Shown: positions 8,456-16,484, counted from the stretch's first letter. The stretch is DNA of 61,224 nucleotides from Clostridia bacterium (GCA_017473165.1 JAFUNA010000024.1:1-61224), one strand, 5' to 3'. Translations and numbers: made by a program. The notes: generated from the sequence alone by a model not told the origin.

Positions 8456-10530
8456 TGAAGAACAAAGATTTACAGACTCTTGATTTGCTCAAAGGCGAAT
8501 TTGAAAAGAGCGTTGATTCCGCAAAAATTCCTTTAAAGCTTCAGAAGCAGAGCATTGTTCATATGCTTGAAAAAGAAGCCGAAAAGCAAAAAATACAGGA
8601 AGAAGAAGCCGCAAAGAAAAAGTATCAGGTTGTTACAATCCGAAAGCTTATGGCGATTGCGGCAATGCTTGCGGTTGTTGTTGCGGGAACGCTTGTTATG
8701 CGACCCGGTACACCGCTTGTTGCTCTTAACATCACTTCTCACGAAAGCGGAAGCATTCTTAACAGCGGCGAAAGCTACGGCAAAATATTTGAGGATATCG
8801 TTCTCAAACCTGAAAGCCCTTCAGTCAGACCTTCCGTTACGGCTACGCAGAAGCCGTCGGTTACGGATAATACAAATCCGCTTGCCCAAACATCGGCAGC
8901 TTCAACGTCAATTCCTTCAAGCCCCGAAAAGGAAGATGCCTTTGAGGGATATGTTTACAAGGAGCCCGAAGCAAAGCTTGAGGAACAGCTTCACACAAGC
9001 AGTCCCGACGGCGTTTCAAGATTCGGGGATTTTGAGGCGGATACGGTTATTGAAGACGGCGATTATCTTTATGTTCTTACATCCGGCAGGGATAACGAAA
9101 CAAACAAAACCCGTGAGGTTATTCTTGTTGTAAAAATCATTCCCGATAATGATATGCAGGTTGTTTCCGAAATACCCGTTTCAGACGGCGAAAGCAACGA
9201 AAAAATCGACGAATGCGTTGAAATATATCTTCAGAAAAACTGCCTTATCACGGTCAACAAAAGCAGAAGCTTTTCAACGGTTGACGGGGTTCACTTTGAA
9301 AGCGATGTAACGGCAGCAAGCTACTATGATATATCGAATCCCGAAAATCCCGTGAAAATTCACGAGCACATTCAGGACGGCGGCTATGTTTCGTCAAGAC
9401 TTTGTGACGGCAAGCTGTATCTTGTAACCTCAACAAGCTTTTCGGAGGTTACCGAGAAAGCCGATGCCGAAAGAATTATTCCCGGCTCAAAAATCAACGG
9501 CGAATACGGCAGAGTGAGTGCGGAAAATATTTTCTATGACAATTTAAGTGCATATGCCAAAACATTTATTTATGTCACGGTCACAAACGTTTCCGCTCCT
9601 TCAAAATCAGCACAGTTTGCGTTCCATGCAGGCGGAAAAGATGTTTATTGCCACGCCGATTCGATTGTTTTCTCGAAAAACTTTGTAAGAACAAACGAGG
9701 TTACGGGTGCGGCAGAGGATTGCACCTTCGTTTACAGATTCAACGTAAAAGGTGACCGCATCAGCTATGCAAATGCGGTTGCCGAAATCAACGGAAAAAT
9801 CGTCGGCGGTCTTTATGCTGACGAACGAAACGGAAATCTCAAAACCGTAACCGTGTCTGACGGCGGATATAACGTGTATGTTCACGACAAGGAAATGAAA
9901 TGCGTTGATACCGTTGAGGATTTGCTTGTCGGCGAAACGGTTAAAACCGTTAAATATATCGGCAACAGGGTTTATCTTGTGTACGGTGAAAACGGCGAAA
10001 AGACGAGCATAATCGACTTTTCAAAGAAGCTTAAGGCGGAAAATATTGTTTCCGTTTCGACGGCAACTCTTTCAAACAGCCTTTATGAGGTAACGGAAAC
10101 CGTGCTTCTCGGAGTCGGCGTCAGAAACGGTGAGGATTCGGGCAAAAGCAATGCGGTTATTACCCTGTTTGATTTCAGCAATCCCGAAAACTTCAGGAGC
10201 ACAGACACGCTTGAGCTTTCGGAGGAATATGTTCTTGCAGCGGGAAATGACGGCAGATGCGTAATGGTTGACTCCGAAAAGCAGATTTTCGGAATTCCCG
10301 TTATCAAAGCTGATTCACAAAGCCATACAGATGTTTCGTCCTATCTGATTTTCAGCATCGAGGGCGGAAAAATAATGCAGGTCGGCGAGTGCATCCATGA
10401 TGATGCGGTTGTCGGCGATGCGGCGGTGAGATGTGTCAGCACGGACGATACGGTCTATACCGTTTCGGGCAAAAAAATAGTTTCGCACTCCGCAGAGGAT
10501 TACAAAGCAATTTCGAAGGTGGAGTTTTAA
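8452..10530 (+). CDS. Membrane-anchored beta-propeller protein, candidate anti-sigma factor
   Basis: A 692-residue single-pass protein. Residues 1-65 are charged and helical and should be cytoplasmic; about 66-86 is a membrane helix (LMAIAAMLAVVVAGTLVM); about 110-160 is a Ser/Thr/Pro linker; the rest is rich in repeating beta-strand blades with YLYVLTSG, DGKLYLVTS and VYLVYGENG and matches the secreted Beta_propel (PF09826-type) domain. It overlaps the ECF sigma gene by 4 nt and has an AGGAGG ribosome site. The layout (inside head, one helix, large outside sensor) is what a transmembrane anti-sigma looks like, though no zinc-binding anti-sigma motif is visible. The sensed ligand is unknown. 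A perfect 13-bp hairpin follows at 10599. Confidence 0.7.
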   Translation: MMKNKDLQTLDLLKGEFEKSVDSAKIPLKLQKQSIVHMLEKEAEKQKIQEEEAAKKKYQVVTIRKLMAIAAMLAVVVAGTLVMRPGTPLVALNITSHESGSILNSGESYGKIFEDIVLKPESPSVRPSVTATQKPSVTDNTNPLAQTSAASTSIPSSPEKEDAFEGYVYKEPEAKLEEQLHTSSPDGVSRFGDFEADTVIEDGDYLYVLTSGRDNETNKTREVILVVKIIPDNDMQVVSEIPVSDGESNEKIDECVEIYLQKNCLITVNKSRSFSTVDGVHFESDVTAASYYDISNPENPVKIHEHIQDGGYVSSRLCDGKLYLVTSTSFSEVTEKADAERIIPGSKINGEYGRVSAENIFYDNLSAYAKTFIYVTVTNVSAPSKSAQFAFHAGGKDVYCHADSIVFSKNFVRTNEVTGAAEDCTFVYRFNVKGDRISYANAVAEINGKIVGGLYADERNGNLKTVTVSDGGYNVYVHDKEMKCVDTVEDLLVGETVKTVKYIGNRVYLVYGENGEKTSIIDFSKKLKAENIVSVSTATLSNSLYEVTETVLLGVGVRNGEDSGKSNAVITLFDFSNPENFRSTDTLELSEEYVLAAGNDGRCVMVDSEKQIFGIPVIKADSQSHTDVSSYLIFSIEGGKIMQVGECIHDDAVVGDAAVRCVSTDDTVYTVSGKKIVSHSAEDYKAISKVEF

Positions 10531-10598
10531 CAGCTTGAAATTTCCGCATTCCCGAACTTTCGGATGGATGGGAAAATTGTGGAATTTCTTCTATATAA

Positions 10599-10628
10599 CC
10601 CCGTTTTCTTTGGGGAAAGAAAACGGGG
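10599..10628 (+). terminator. 13-bp hairpin after the beta-propeller gene
   Basis: CCCCGTTTTCTTT at 10599-10611 pairs perfectly with AAAGAAAACGGGG at 10616-10628 around a GGGG loop. No U-tract follows, so termination may be weak or factor-assisted. Confidence 0.5.
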
Positions 10629-10649
10629 CGGGGACAAAAGACGGAGTGA

Positions 10650-10680
10650 GGCGGAGCACATCGGCACAGTGTGCTCCGCC
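10650..10680 (-). terminator. Hairpin after the small acidic gene
   Basis: GGCGGAGCACA (10650-10660) and TGTGCTCCGCC (10670-10680) form an 11-bp perfect stem. It sits 18 nt past the stop codon of the minus-strand gene at 10698. Confidence 0.5.
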
Positions 10681-10697
10681 GCTCCCGGGTTTAAAGC

Positions 10698-10874
10698 TTA
10701 AAGGTCATCGGCATCCTGAACGGGATAGAGGTCGTCGTATGACGTGCCCGTGTAGCTGCCGAGAACGTCGGAGTTGATTTCCTCGTCATTGAGTTCGTAA
10801 TCTTTTTTCGGCTCCGATTTTCCGAAATGCCACTGTGCCTTGTTATCTTTCTTGCTTTCAAAAATAAAGGACAT
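10698..10874 (-). CDS. Small acidic protein of unknown function (58 aa)
   Basis: A short gene with AAAGGAG 5 nt before ATG. The product begins MSFIFESKKDNKAQW and ends with the acidic tail DLYPVQDADDL; the C-terminal half (NDEEINSDVLGSYTGTSYDD) is strongly acidic and probably disordered. I recognise no family and no membrane segment. It stands alone between two hairpins, convergent with the beta-propeller gene. The ribosome site, clean stop and coding-like codon use support it as a real gene. Confidence 0.65.
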   Translation of the reverse strand: MSFIFESKKDNKAQWHFGKSEPKKDYELNDEEINSDVLGSYTGTSYDDLYPVQDADDL

Positions 10875-10988
10875 AAAAAGCTCCTTTCACATATTTGTTA
10901 TTATTTTTTCTTCAACAGACATCAAAATACAGTATCATTACACAATTATTAAGTTTTTCTTAAATCGTATATTGGTAAATATAATCAC

Positions 10989-11017
10989 TTGACAAAACAT
11001 ATATGATTGTGTAAAAT
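10989..11017 (+). promoter_or_regulatory. Promoter of the Thr-rich surface protein gene
   Basis: TTGACA (10989-10994), 17-nt spacer, TAAAAT (11012-11017). A leader of about 57 nt follows before the start codon. Confidence 0.7.
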
Positions 11018-11080
11018 GGTTCTTGTATTTGTATAGCCCCCAAAAGGGTTTAAATCAATTTTAAAGGATGGTTTTTAAAA

Positions 11081-11608
11081 ATGAAAAAGACACTTTCTTT
11101 GCTGCTTGCCGTTCTTATTGCAGCAGTAGCGATGTGCACATTCGCTATGACGGCTTTTGCTGACGAAACAACAACAACCACAACAACAGCTGCTACAACA
11201 GCTGCTGACAATGACGACCCCACAGACCCCAGACAGACAACAACCACCACAACCAAGGCTACAACCACTACAACTACCAAGGCAACAACAACCACGACAG
11301 CTGCAACAACCACAACAACAGCTCCCACAACTGTAACAACAACAGAGTCAACAGCTCCCACAACAACAGCTCCCACAACAGAAAAGACTCATGTTTATGA
11401 CCCCAGCAACCCTGCTTATGAAGATCAGGTTGACGAAAACAAGCCCACAACAACCACAACAACCAAAAAGGCTACAACAACAAAAACTCCCGCAAAGGTT
11501 GATACTTATATCCCCTCAACAGGCAGCGAAGTAGTTGTTCCCGCAATCGCACTCCTTGCTCTTGCGGCAGGCACAGTTGCAGTAATCAAGACAAAGAAGG
11601 AAGACTAA
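11081..11608 (+). CDS. Thr-rich cell-surface protein with sorting-signal-like C-terminus
   Basis: A 175-residue protein with a signal peptide (about 1-27, ending AFADE), then roughly 110 residues dominated by runs of threonine broken by Ala, Lys and Pro, and a C-terminus with IPSTGSEV, a hydrophobic stretch (VVPAIALLALAAGTVAV) and a positive tail (KTKKED). This is the layout of a sortase substrate, with IPSTG in place of LPXTG. Sortase attachment is inferred; no sortase gene is in the window. The low-complexity centre is probably an extended, possibly O-glycosylated stalk, and it contains no folded domain, so the protein may act as a wall spacer or coat. The ACA/ACC repeats could vary in length. 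Confidence 0.75.
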   Translation: MKKTLSLLLAVLIAAVAMCTFAMTAFADETTTTTTTAATTAADNDDPTDPRQTTTTTTKATTTTTTKATTTTTAATTTTTAPTTVTTTESTAPTTTAPTTEKTHVYDPSNPAYEDQVDENKPTTTTTTKKATTTKTPAKVDTYIPSTGSEVVVPAIALLALAAGTVAVIKTKKED

Positions 11609-11620
11609 TTCCGATAATTA

Positions 11621-11648
11621 AGAGTCCTCAATGCGAGGGCTCTTTTTA
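11621..11648 (+). terminator. Terminator of the Thr-rich protein gene
   Basis: AGAGTCCTC pairs with GAGGGCTCT (one G-U) and is followed by TTTTTATTT. Confidence 0.8.
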
Positions 11649-11650
11649 TT

Positions 11651-11681
11651 TGTAGGGGACGGCGTCCCCGACGTCCCGAAT
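11651..11681. repeat. Dispersed 31-nt repeat, copy 1
   Basis: This begins TGTAGGGGACGGCGTCC and differs by one base from the segment at 17852-17882. It contains its own stem GGGGAC-GGC-GTCCCC. In copy 2 the same segment is one end of a MITE-like element; here only that end is present. Confidence 0.6.
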
Positions 11682-11720
11682 TTGTTCATCAAAGATTTAC
11701 ATTCAAAATTCCTCTTTCAC

Positions 11721-11749
11721 TTGATTTTCCTTTTTTGTTATGATAAAAT
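11721..11749 (+). promoter_or_regulatory. Promoter placing the mltG start at or near +1
   Basis: TTGATT (11721-11726), 17-nt spacer, TAAAAT (11744-11749). The ATG begins at 11757, seven nucleotides past the -10, so the transcript would have no leader or almost none. Confidence 0.5.
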
Positions 11750-11756
11750 CTGTTTT

Positions 11757-12584
11757 ATGGATAAGATGAAAATAAAAAGAATTGTTTCGGCTTTGCTTGC
11801 CGCCACTTTGCTTTTTTCGGCTTCGGCGTGCTCGGTCAGAAATCCTCTGAAGCAGACCGAAACTCAATCAACAACCTCAAACGTTGTCAGAGTAACCTTT
11901 CCCGAGGGCTCAACCATAACGCAGATTGCTCAAAAGCTTGAAGAAAACGGAGTGTGCTCCGCAGCCGAATTCATTTCCGCCGCAAACGACCCTCTGAATT
12001 TTGAAAGCTTCAGTTTTGAAATTCCGAATCCCGATGAGCGTGCGTTTTTGCTTGAGGGCTATGTTTTTCCCGATACATATGAGTTTTACAGAAACGAGAG
12101 TGCCGTTTCGGCATTGAAGCGTTTCCTCAAAAATTCCGAAGCTAAATTTACTGACGAAATCCGTGCAAGATGTGCCGAGCTCGGCTACACGCTTGACGAA
12201 ATTCTGACCCTCGCCTCAATCATTCAGGAGGAGGCGGGCGACCCGAACGAGATGTATAAGGTTTCGTCGGTGCTTCATAACAGGCTCGGCAGCAGCAGGT
12301 TTCCGAGATTGCAATGCGATGTTGCAACCTTCTATCTGCGTGATTACGTCAAACCCCATGTTACCGAAGAAAGATATAACGAGCTTGTTGAGCTTTATAA
12401 CACCTATCACTGCAGCGGTCTGCCTGCGGGTCCGATTACAAACAGCGGAATTGATGCGGTAAAAGCCGCTCTTTATCCCGCCAAAACGAACTATTATTAT
12501 TTCATAACCGACGGTGAGGGTGAATATCATTACGCAGAAACCTGGGCGGAGCACGTTGAAAACTGCAATGCCGCAGGCATATAA
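11757..12584 (+). CDS. mltG: Endolytic murein transglycosylase, MltG/YceG family
   Basis: A lipoprotein-like or anchored enzyme of about 275 residues that cuts nascent glycan strands and sets their length. The N-terminus (LLFSASACS) is a lipobox-like signal. A LysM-like segment (VTFPEGSTITQIAQKLEENG, about 45-65) precedes the catalytic domain, which carries ASIIQEEAGD with the catalytic Glu, SSVLHNRL, LQCD, and GLPAGPITNSGIDAVKAAL. It is shorter than typical MltG (about 340) but all core motifs are present. Start: I take the first ATG at 11757; a second ATG at 11766 is possible. No good ribosome site is seen, which fits leaderless initiation. A longer upstream frame crosses the terminator and is rejected. 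Confidence 0.85.
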   Translation: MDKMKIKRIVSALLAATLLFSASACSVRNPLKQTETQSTTSNVVRVTFPEGSTITQIAQKLEENGVCSAAEFISAANDPLNFESFSFEIPNPDERAFLLEGYVFPDTYEFYRNESAVSALKRFLKNSEAKFTDEIRARCAELGYTLDEILTLASIIQEEAGDPNEMYKVSSVLHNRLGSSRFPRLQCDVATFYLRDYVKPHVTEERYNELVELYNTYHCSGLPAGPITNSGIDAVKAALYPAKTNYYYFITDGEGEYHYAETWAEHVENCNAAGI

Positions 12585-12609
12585 TATAAAAATTGAAAGG
12601 AATTTTATC

Positions 12610-13215
12610 ATGAAAAAGGTTTTATCTGTTATTCTCGCTCTTGCGGCTGTTCTTGTGCTTTTCAGCTCTTGCAACAAGGAGTCAAAGCCCATTGAAAGCG
12701 GCGAATACACATATGTTGTTCTTGAGGACGATACAGCAAAAATCACAAAGTATAACGGCACCCAGACAGTTGTTACTCTTGAGATGCCCTCTGTTCTTGA
12801 CGAATATACCGTAACCGTTATCGGCAGCGAAGCTTTTGCGGGCGTTAATAATGTTACGGTTGTTTATCTTCCCGAAACCGCAAAGAAGATTGAGGCAAGA
12901 GCCTTTGCAGGCAGCGGAATCAAGAATGTTTTCGCCCATAAGTCGGATATCGAGGAAATCGGCGAATCGGCATTTGCAGAATGCCATAATCTTGTTCAGG
13001 TTGACCTTTCAAGAGAGCTCAAAACCGTTGCAAAGCACGCATTCTATTACTGCGATGCACTCAAGGTTGTAAACTTCAGAGGCAACACCGAAAGCATTGA
13101 CGAATTTGCTTTTGATGCCTGTGATAAGGTTAAGATTTATACAAGCTCCGATAATACCCATGTTATCAATTTTGCAAACAGCTGCAATATCGAAACCAAG
13201 ATAAGCGAAAAATAA
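12610..13215 (+). CDS. BspA-type leucine-rich repeat lipoprotein
   Basis: A 201-residue exported protein: signal peptide with lipobox FSSCN, then repeats typical of BspA-like LRRs (VIGSEAFAGVNNVTVVYLP, IEARAFAGSGIKNV, IGESAFAECHNLVQVDL, VAKHAFYYCDALKVVNF, IDEFAFDACDKVKIY). Such proteins are surface-bound and usually mediate adhesion. AAAGGA lies 8 nt before the ATG at 12610. Longer in-frame starts fall inside mltG and are rejected. It follows mltG by 25 nt and may share its transcript. Its terminator hairpin runs into the start of the next gene. Confidence 0.82.
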   Translation: MKKVLSVILALAAVLVLFSSCNKESKPIESGEYTYVVLEDDTAKITKYNGTQTVVTLEMPSVLDEYTVTVIGSEAFAGVNNVTVVYLPETAKKIEARAFAGSGIKNVFAHKSDIEEIGESAFAECHNLVQVDLSRELKTVAKHAFYYCDALKVVNFRGNTESIDEFAFDACDKVKIYTSSDNTHVINFANSCNIETKISEK

Positions 13216-13222
13216 ATAATTG

Positions 13223-13268
13223 AAGCCGTTGCCTCATAGAATTAATTGAGGTGACGGCTTTGTTTTTT
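13223..13268 (+). terminator. 14-bp terminator hairpin that contains the next gene's start
   Basis: Positions 13223-13236 pair with 13247-13260 over 14 bp (two G-U), with a 10-nt loop, followed by TGTTTTTTG. The right arm contains GAGGTGA, the ribosome site of the alanine symporter gene, and its GTG start. Confidence 0.75.
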
Positions 13269-14612
13269 GAAATCAATTCTGCAATAAGCTCCTTTGTCTG
13301 GGGACCGCCCATGCTGGCGGTTTTCCTCGGTACGGGGCTTTTCCTTTCGGCAAAAACGGGATTTTTTCAGATTTTCGGTGTGCGTAAATGGATAGACACA
13401 ACGGTTGTTAACGCTTTTAAAAGCAGAAAGAAAAACAAGAACACAAAAAACGGAGTTTCGCAATTCGGTGCGTTGACCTCCGCTCTTGCGGCGTGTCTTG
13501 GCACGGGCAATATCGTGGGCGTTGCAACGGCAATCACTTCGGGCGGTCCGGGTGCGGTTTTTTGGATGTGGGTATCGGCGGTGCTCGGGATGATGACCTG
13601 TTGCTGCGAAAATATTCTCGGAATAAAATACAGAGTCCGAAATCCGTCGGGTCGATGGGCGGGCGGTCCGATGTACTATATTGAAAAAGGGCTCGGAATG
13701 AAGGGGCTTGCGGGAGCATATGCCGTGTTTCTGACCCTTGCTTCCTTCGGAATGGGCAACATGACCCAGGCAAATTCCGTTTCGCAGGGAATGTCTGGTT
13801 TCGGAGTGCCGCCCGTAGTGTCGGCGGTTATTCTCTGTTTTCTTGCGGGTGTTTCGGTTTCGGGCGGACTGAAAAGAATTTCCGCCATTTCCGAAAAGCT
13901 GATACCATTTCTGACAGCGGCGTTTGTTGCGGCGTGCTTTGCGGTTATCATATCAAATTCGGAAAAGCTTTTGCCCTGTCTTAATCTGATTTTAAAGGAA
14001 GCCTTCACCGTAAAAGCCGTTTCGGGCTTCGGAATGGCAAAGGCAATGCGTTACGGGATTTCACGGGGCGTTTTCTCAAACGAAGCGGGGCTGGGCAGCA
14101 GTGCGATAATCCATGCCTGTGCGGAATGCGATAATCCTGCGGAGCAGGGAATGTGGGGCATTCTTGAGGTCTTTATCGACACGGTTTTTATGTGCACCGT
14201 AACCGCCGCCGCAATCCTTACAAGCGGAATTTGGGGCGAAGGGGCATCGCTCAACGGCGTGGAGCTTTGCTCTGCCGTTTTTGAGAGCGTTTTCGGCAGG
14301 GCAGGGGGTTATTTTCTCAACGGCTGCATCTGTCTTTTCGCATTTGCAACCCTTGTTGCCTGGTCATATTACGGCAAAAGCGGAGCGGAATACCTTTTCG
14401 GAGAAAAGAGCGGCAAAATATATAATGTAATATATATAGCGGCGATTTTTGTCGGTGCGGTCACAAGGCTCGAAAGCGTGTGGAGCATTTCCGACACCTT
14501 CAACGGACTTATGGCGATTCCGAATATATTTGCACTTCTTCTGCTCTCAAAAGAATCGACGAACGAAGTAAATTGGATGAAAAAAACTCTACCATTTGAC
14601 AAAAAGTTATGA
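13260..14612 (+). CDS. Sodium:alanine symporter family protein (AgcS)
   Basis: A polytopic membrane protein of about 450 residues. SFVWGPPMLAVFLGTGLFLS, then GALTSALAACLGTGNIVGVA, GGPGAVFWMW, AGGPMYYIEKGLG, SRGVFSNEAGLGSSAIIHA and LVAWSYYG are diagnostic for the AGCS family, which imports alanine or glycine with Na+. Two starts are possible: GTG at 13251, or TTG at 13260 with GAGGTGA 5 nt upstream; I prefer the TTG. Both lie in or at the edge of a strong terminator-like hairpin, so translation may be restrained unless the hairpin is opened. The last codons overlap the promoter of the flavodiiron gene. Confidence 0.85.
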   Translation: MFFEINSAISSFVWGPPMLAVFLGTGLFLSAKTGFFQIFGVRKWIDTTVVNAFKSRKKNKNTKNGVSQFGALTSALAACLGTGNIVGVATAITSGGPGAVFWMWVSAVLGMMTCCCENILGIKYRVRNPSGRWAGGPMYYIEKGLGMKGLAGAYAVFLTLASFGMGNMTQANSVSQGMSGFGVPPVVSAVILCFLAGVSVSGGLKRISAISEKLIPFLTAAFVAACFAVIISNSEKLLPCLNLILKEAFTVKAVSGFGMAKAMRYGISRGVFSNEAGLGSSAIIHACAECDNPAEQGMWGILEVFIDTVFMCTVTAAAILTSGIWGEGASLNGVELCSAVFESVFGRAGGYFLNGCICLFAFATLVAWSYYGKSGAEYLFGEKSGKIYNVIYIAAIFVGAVTRLESVWSISDTFNGLMAIPNIFALLLLSKESTNEVNWMKKTLPFDKKL

Positions 14613-14618
14613 TATAAT
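14610..14618 (+). promoter_or_regulatory. Extended -10 promoter of the flavodiiron gene
   Basis: TGATATAAT (14610-14618) is an extended -10 element. TTGACA at 14596 is too close (11 nt) to serve as its -35. It begins within the last codon of the symporter gene, 34 nt before the start codon of the next gene. Confidence 0.55.
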
Positions 14619-14651
14619 AGAGCAGGTAAAATAATTTCGGAGGAAAATACA

Positions 14652-15806
14652 ATGGAAATAACAAAAAGCATTAAGTATGTTGGAGTAAATGACCGTGAAA
14701 TCGACCTTTTTGAGGGTCAGTATGTTGTTGAAAACGGAATGGCATATAATTCATATGTGATTCTCGACGAAAAAATTGCGGTTATGGATACCGTTGACGC
14801 ACGATTCGGCGGCGAATGGCTTGAAAATATTAAATCCGTTCTCGGTGACAGAAAGCCCGATTATCTTGTTGTTCAGCACATGGAGCCCGACCATTCCTCA
14901 AACATCAATTTGTTTGCGGATGCTTATCCCGAGGCAAAGATTGTTGCGTCAACAAAGGCTTTCACGATGATGAAGCAGTTCTACGGAGCTGATTTTGCAG
15001 ACAGACAGGTTGTTGTGGGAGAGGGCTCAACCCTTTCACTCGGCGGCAGAGAGCTTGCGTTTGCAACCGCACCCATGGTGCATTGGCCCGAGGTAATCGT
15101 AACCTATGACACCAAGGAAAAGGTGCTTTTCTCGGCAGACGCATTCGGAAAATTCGGTGCACTTGATGCCGATGAGGACTGGGCGTGCGAGGCAAGACGC
15201 TATTATTTCGGAATTGTCGGAAAATACGGCGTTCAGGCACAGGCACTTCTCAAAAAAGCCGCCGCACTTGACATTGAAATCATCTGCCCCCTTCACGGAC
15301 CCGTACTCACCGAGAATCTCGGCTACTACATCAATCTTTATGACATCTGGTCATCCTACGGCGTTGAGAGCGAAGGTGTTATGATTGCTTTCACCTCCGT
15401 TTACGGCAACACAAGAAAAGCAGTTGAGCTGCTTGCGGAAAAGCTGCGTGAAAAGGGCTGCCCCAAGGTTGTTGTCAACGACCTTGCACGCTGCGACATG
15501 GCAGAGGCGGTTGAGGATGCTTTCCGCTACGGCAAAATCGTTTTTGCAACAACCACCTATAACGGCGAGATGTTCCCCTTCATGCACGAATTCCTCAAGG
15601 CTCTGACCGAAAGAAATTTCCAGAACAGAACAGTCGGCTTCATGGAAAACGGAACATGGGGTCTTATGGCTGAAAAGTTTATGAGAAGAGCACTTGAAAA
15701 CAGCAAGAATCTTACCTATACCGAAGCGGGAGTTCACATCAAATCCGCAATGAACGAAAAGAACATTGAGGAAATTGAGGCTCTTGCCGAGGAGCTTTGC
15801 AGATAA
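14652..15806 (+). CDS. Class A flavodiiron protein (FprA family)
   Basis: A 384-residue cytoplasmic enzyme that reduces O2 to water or NO to N2O, protecting an anaerobe. The beta-lactamase-like domain has all diiron ligands: His76, Glu78, Asp80 and His81 in HMEPDH, His144 in MVHWPE, Asp163 in SADAFG and His215 in CPLHGP. The flavodoxin domain begins near 245 with the FMN loop TSVYGNTRK and continues with TTYNGEMFPFM and MENGTWG. The length is the family standard. AGGAGG-like GGAGG precedes the start. No rubredoxin or NROR partner gene is adjacent, so the electron donor must be elsewhere. Confidence 0.93.
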   Translation: MEITKSIKYVGVNDREIDLFEGQYVVENGMAYNSYVILDEKIAVMDTVDARFGGEWLENIKSVLGDRKPDYLVVQHMEPDHSSNINLFADAYPEAKIVASTKAFTMMKQFYGADFADRQVVVGEGSTLSLGGRELAFATAPMVHWPEVIVTYDTKEKVLFSADAFGKFGALDADEDWACEARRYYFGIVGKYGVQAQALLKKAAALDIEIICPLHGPVLTENLGYYINLYDIWSSYGVESEGVMIAFTSVYGNTRKAVELLAEKLREKGCPKVVVNDLARCDMAEAVEDAFRYGKIVFATTTYNGEMFPFMHEFLKALTERNFQNRTVGFMENGTWGLMAEKFMRRALENSKNLTYTEAGVHIKSAMNEKNIEEIEALAEELCR

Positions 15807-15813
15807 AAATCCG

Positions 15814-15850
15814 GGGACTGTTTCGTTTCAGCGAAGCAGTCCCTTTTTTA
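15814..15850 (+). terminator. Bidirectional terminator after the flavodiiron gene
   Basis: GGGACTG-TTTCG pairs with CGAAG-CAGTCCC, followed by six Ts. The stem overlaps the last codons of the convergent PG-binding gene. Confidence 0.8.
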
Positions 15851-16367
15851 ATGCCTGCGATGCGGCGGAATAGGCTTCGTCAGAGGGCTCGTCGGAGGAA
15901 AGGGTTAAAATAAAATCGGGGTCGGTTAATGCAATATATCCGATGAGCGTAAGCCCGTTTTTGTTTTTAAGCGTATTTTCTGCCGTCATCAGCATGGAGC
16001 GATAGCTTGTACCGCCGCAATGCTGAACAAATCTTGCGAGAAGCTCGGTCTGAATGCAGAAATCGGAATCCCGTGAGCTTATTCCGAGCAGATGCAGAGT
16101 TAAAAAATCGGTTTCTCCCGTTGGGCTTAAATTATTCCGACTCTGAAATTTCTTTAATGACTGCCTTGTTGCAAAGTCGAAGCTGCCGTTTATTTCGCCC
16201 GAATAAAGCTTGCATTCAAAAAGCTTTTGCTGAATTGCCGCAACTCTTTCTCCGCTGCTGCCAAGCCTTGCAGCCTGTGCATTTTCGGTTGAAACAATTA
16301 TCAGAATTGCCAGATTGACCGCAAGAAGAAAAACTATTTTCCACGCTTTTTTGATTTTTCGGCTCAT
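15828..16367 (-). CDS. PG-binding protein with degenerate SleB-like C-terminus
   Basis: A 179-residue protein: N-terminal membrane signal (about 11-32), a peptidoglycan-binding-1 repeat (LGSSGERVAAIQQKLFE ... TRQSLKKFQSRNNL, about 35-90), then about 75 residues that align in pattern with the Hydrolase_2 domain of the spore cortex lytic enzyme SleB (ELLARFVQHCGGTSYRSML ... AASQALKKG). In active members the segment reads roughly EARGE with a catalytic Glu; here it is QHCGGT, and the domain is shortened. I infer a wall-binding pseudoenzyme. No operon partner. The C-terminal codons lie inside the shared terminator. Confidence 0.6.
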   Translation of the reverse strand: MSRKIKKAWKIVFLLAVNLAILIIVSTENAQAARLGSSGERVAAIQQKLFECKLYSGEINGSFDFATRQSLKKFQSRNNLSPTGETDFLTLHLLGISSRDSDFCIQTELLARFVQHCGGTSYRSMLMTAENTLKNKNGLTLIGYIALTDPDFILTLSSDEPSDEAYSAASQALKKGLLR

Positions 16368-16484
16368 TTTCTCACCTCATTATTCAGAAGTAGTTTTTTA
16401 TCAAAATCTTTTGATATCCCGAACAAAATAATGGTTTTGCAAACAGAAAAGACAATTTTATTTATTTTTCGACAATGAAAAAAT

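Noticed and set aside
10535-10777. 80-codon plus-strand ORF
   Set aside because: It crosses two hairpins and opposes the better-supported 58-aa gene; no SD or family.
11050-11376. Val-rich ORF on the minus strand
   Set aside because: It is the antisense image of the Thr (ACA/ACC) repeats of the surface protein; no ribosome site.
14596-14618. TTGACA as -35 of the flavodiiron promoter
   Set aside because: The spacer to TATAAT is only 11 nt; the extended -10 explains it better.
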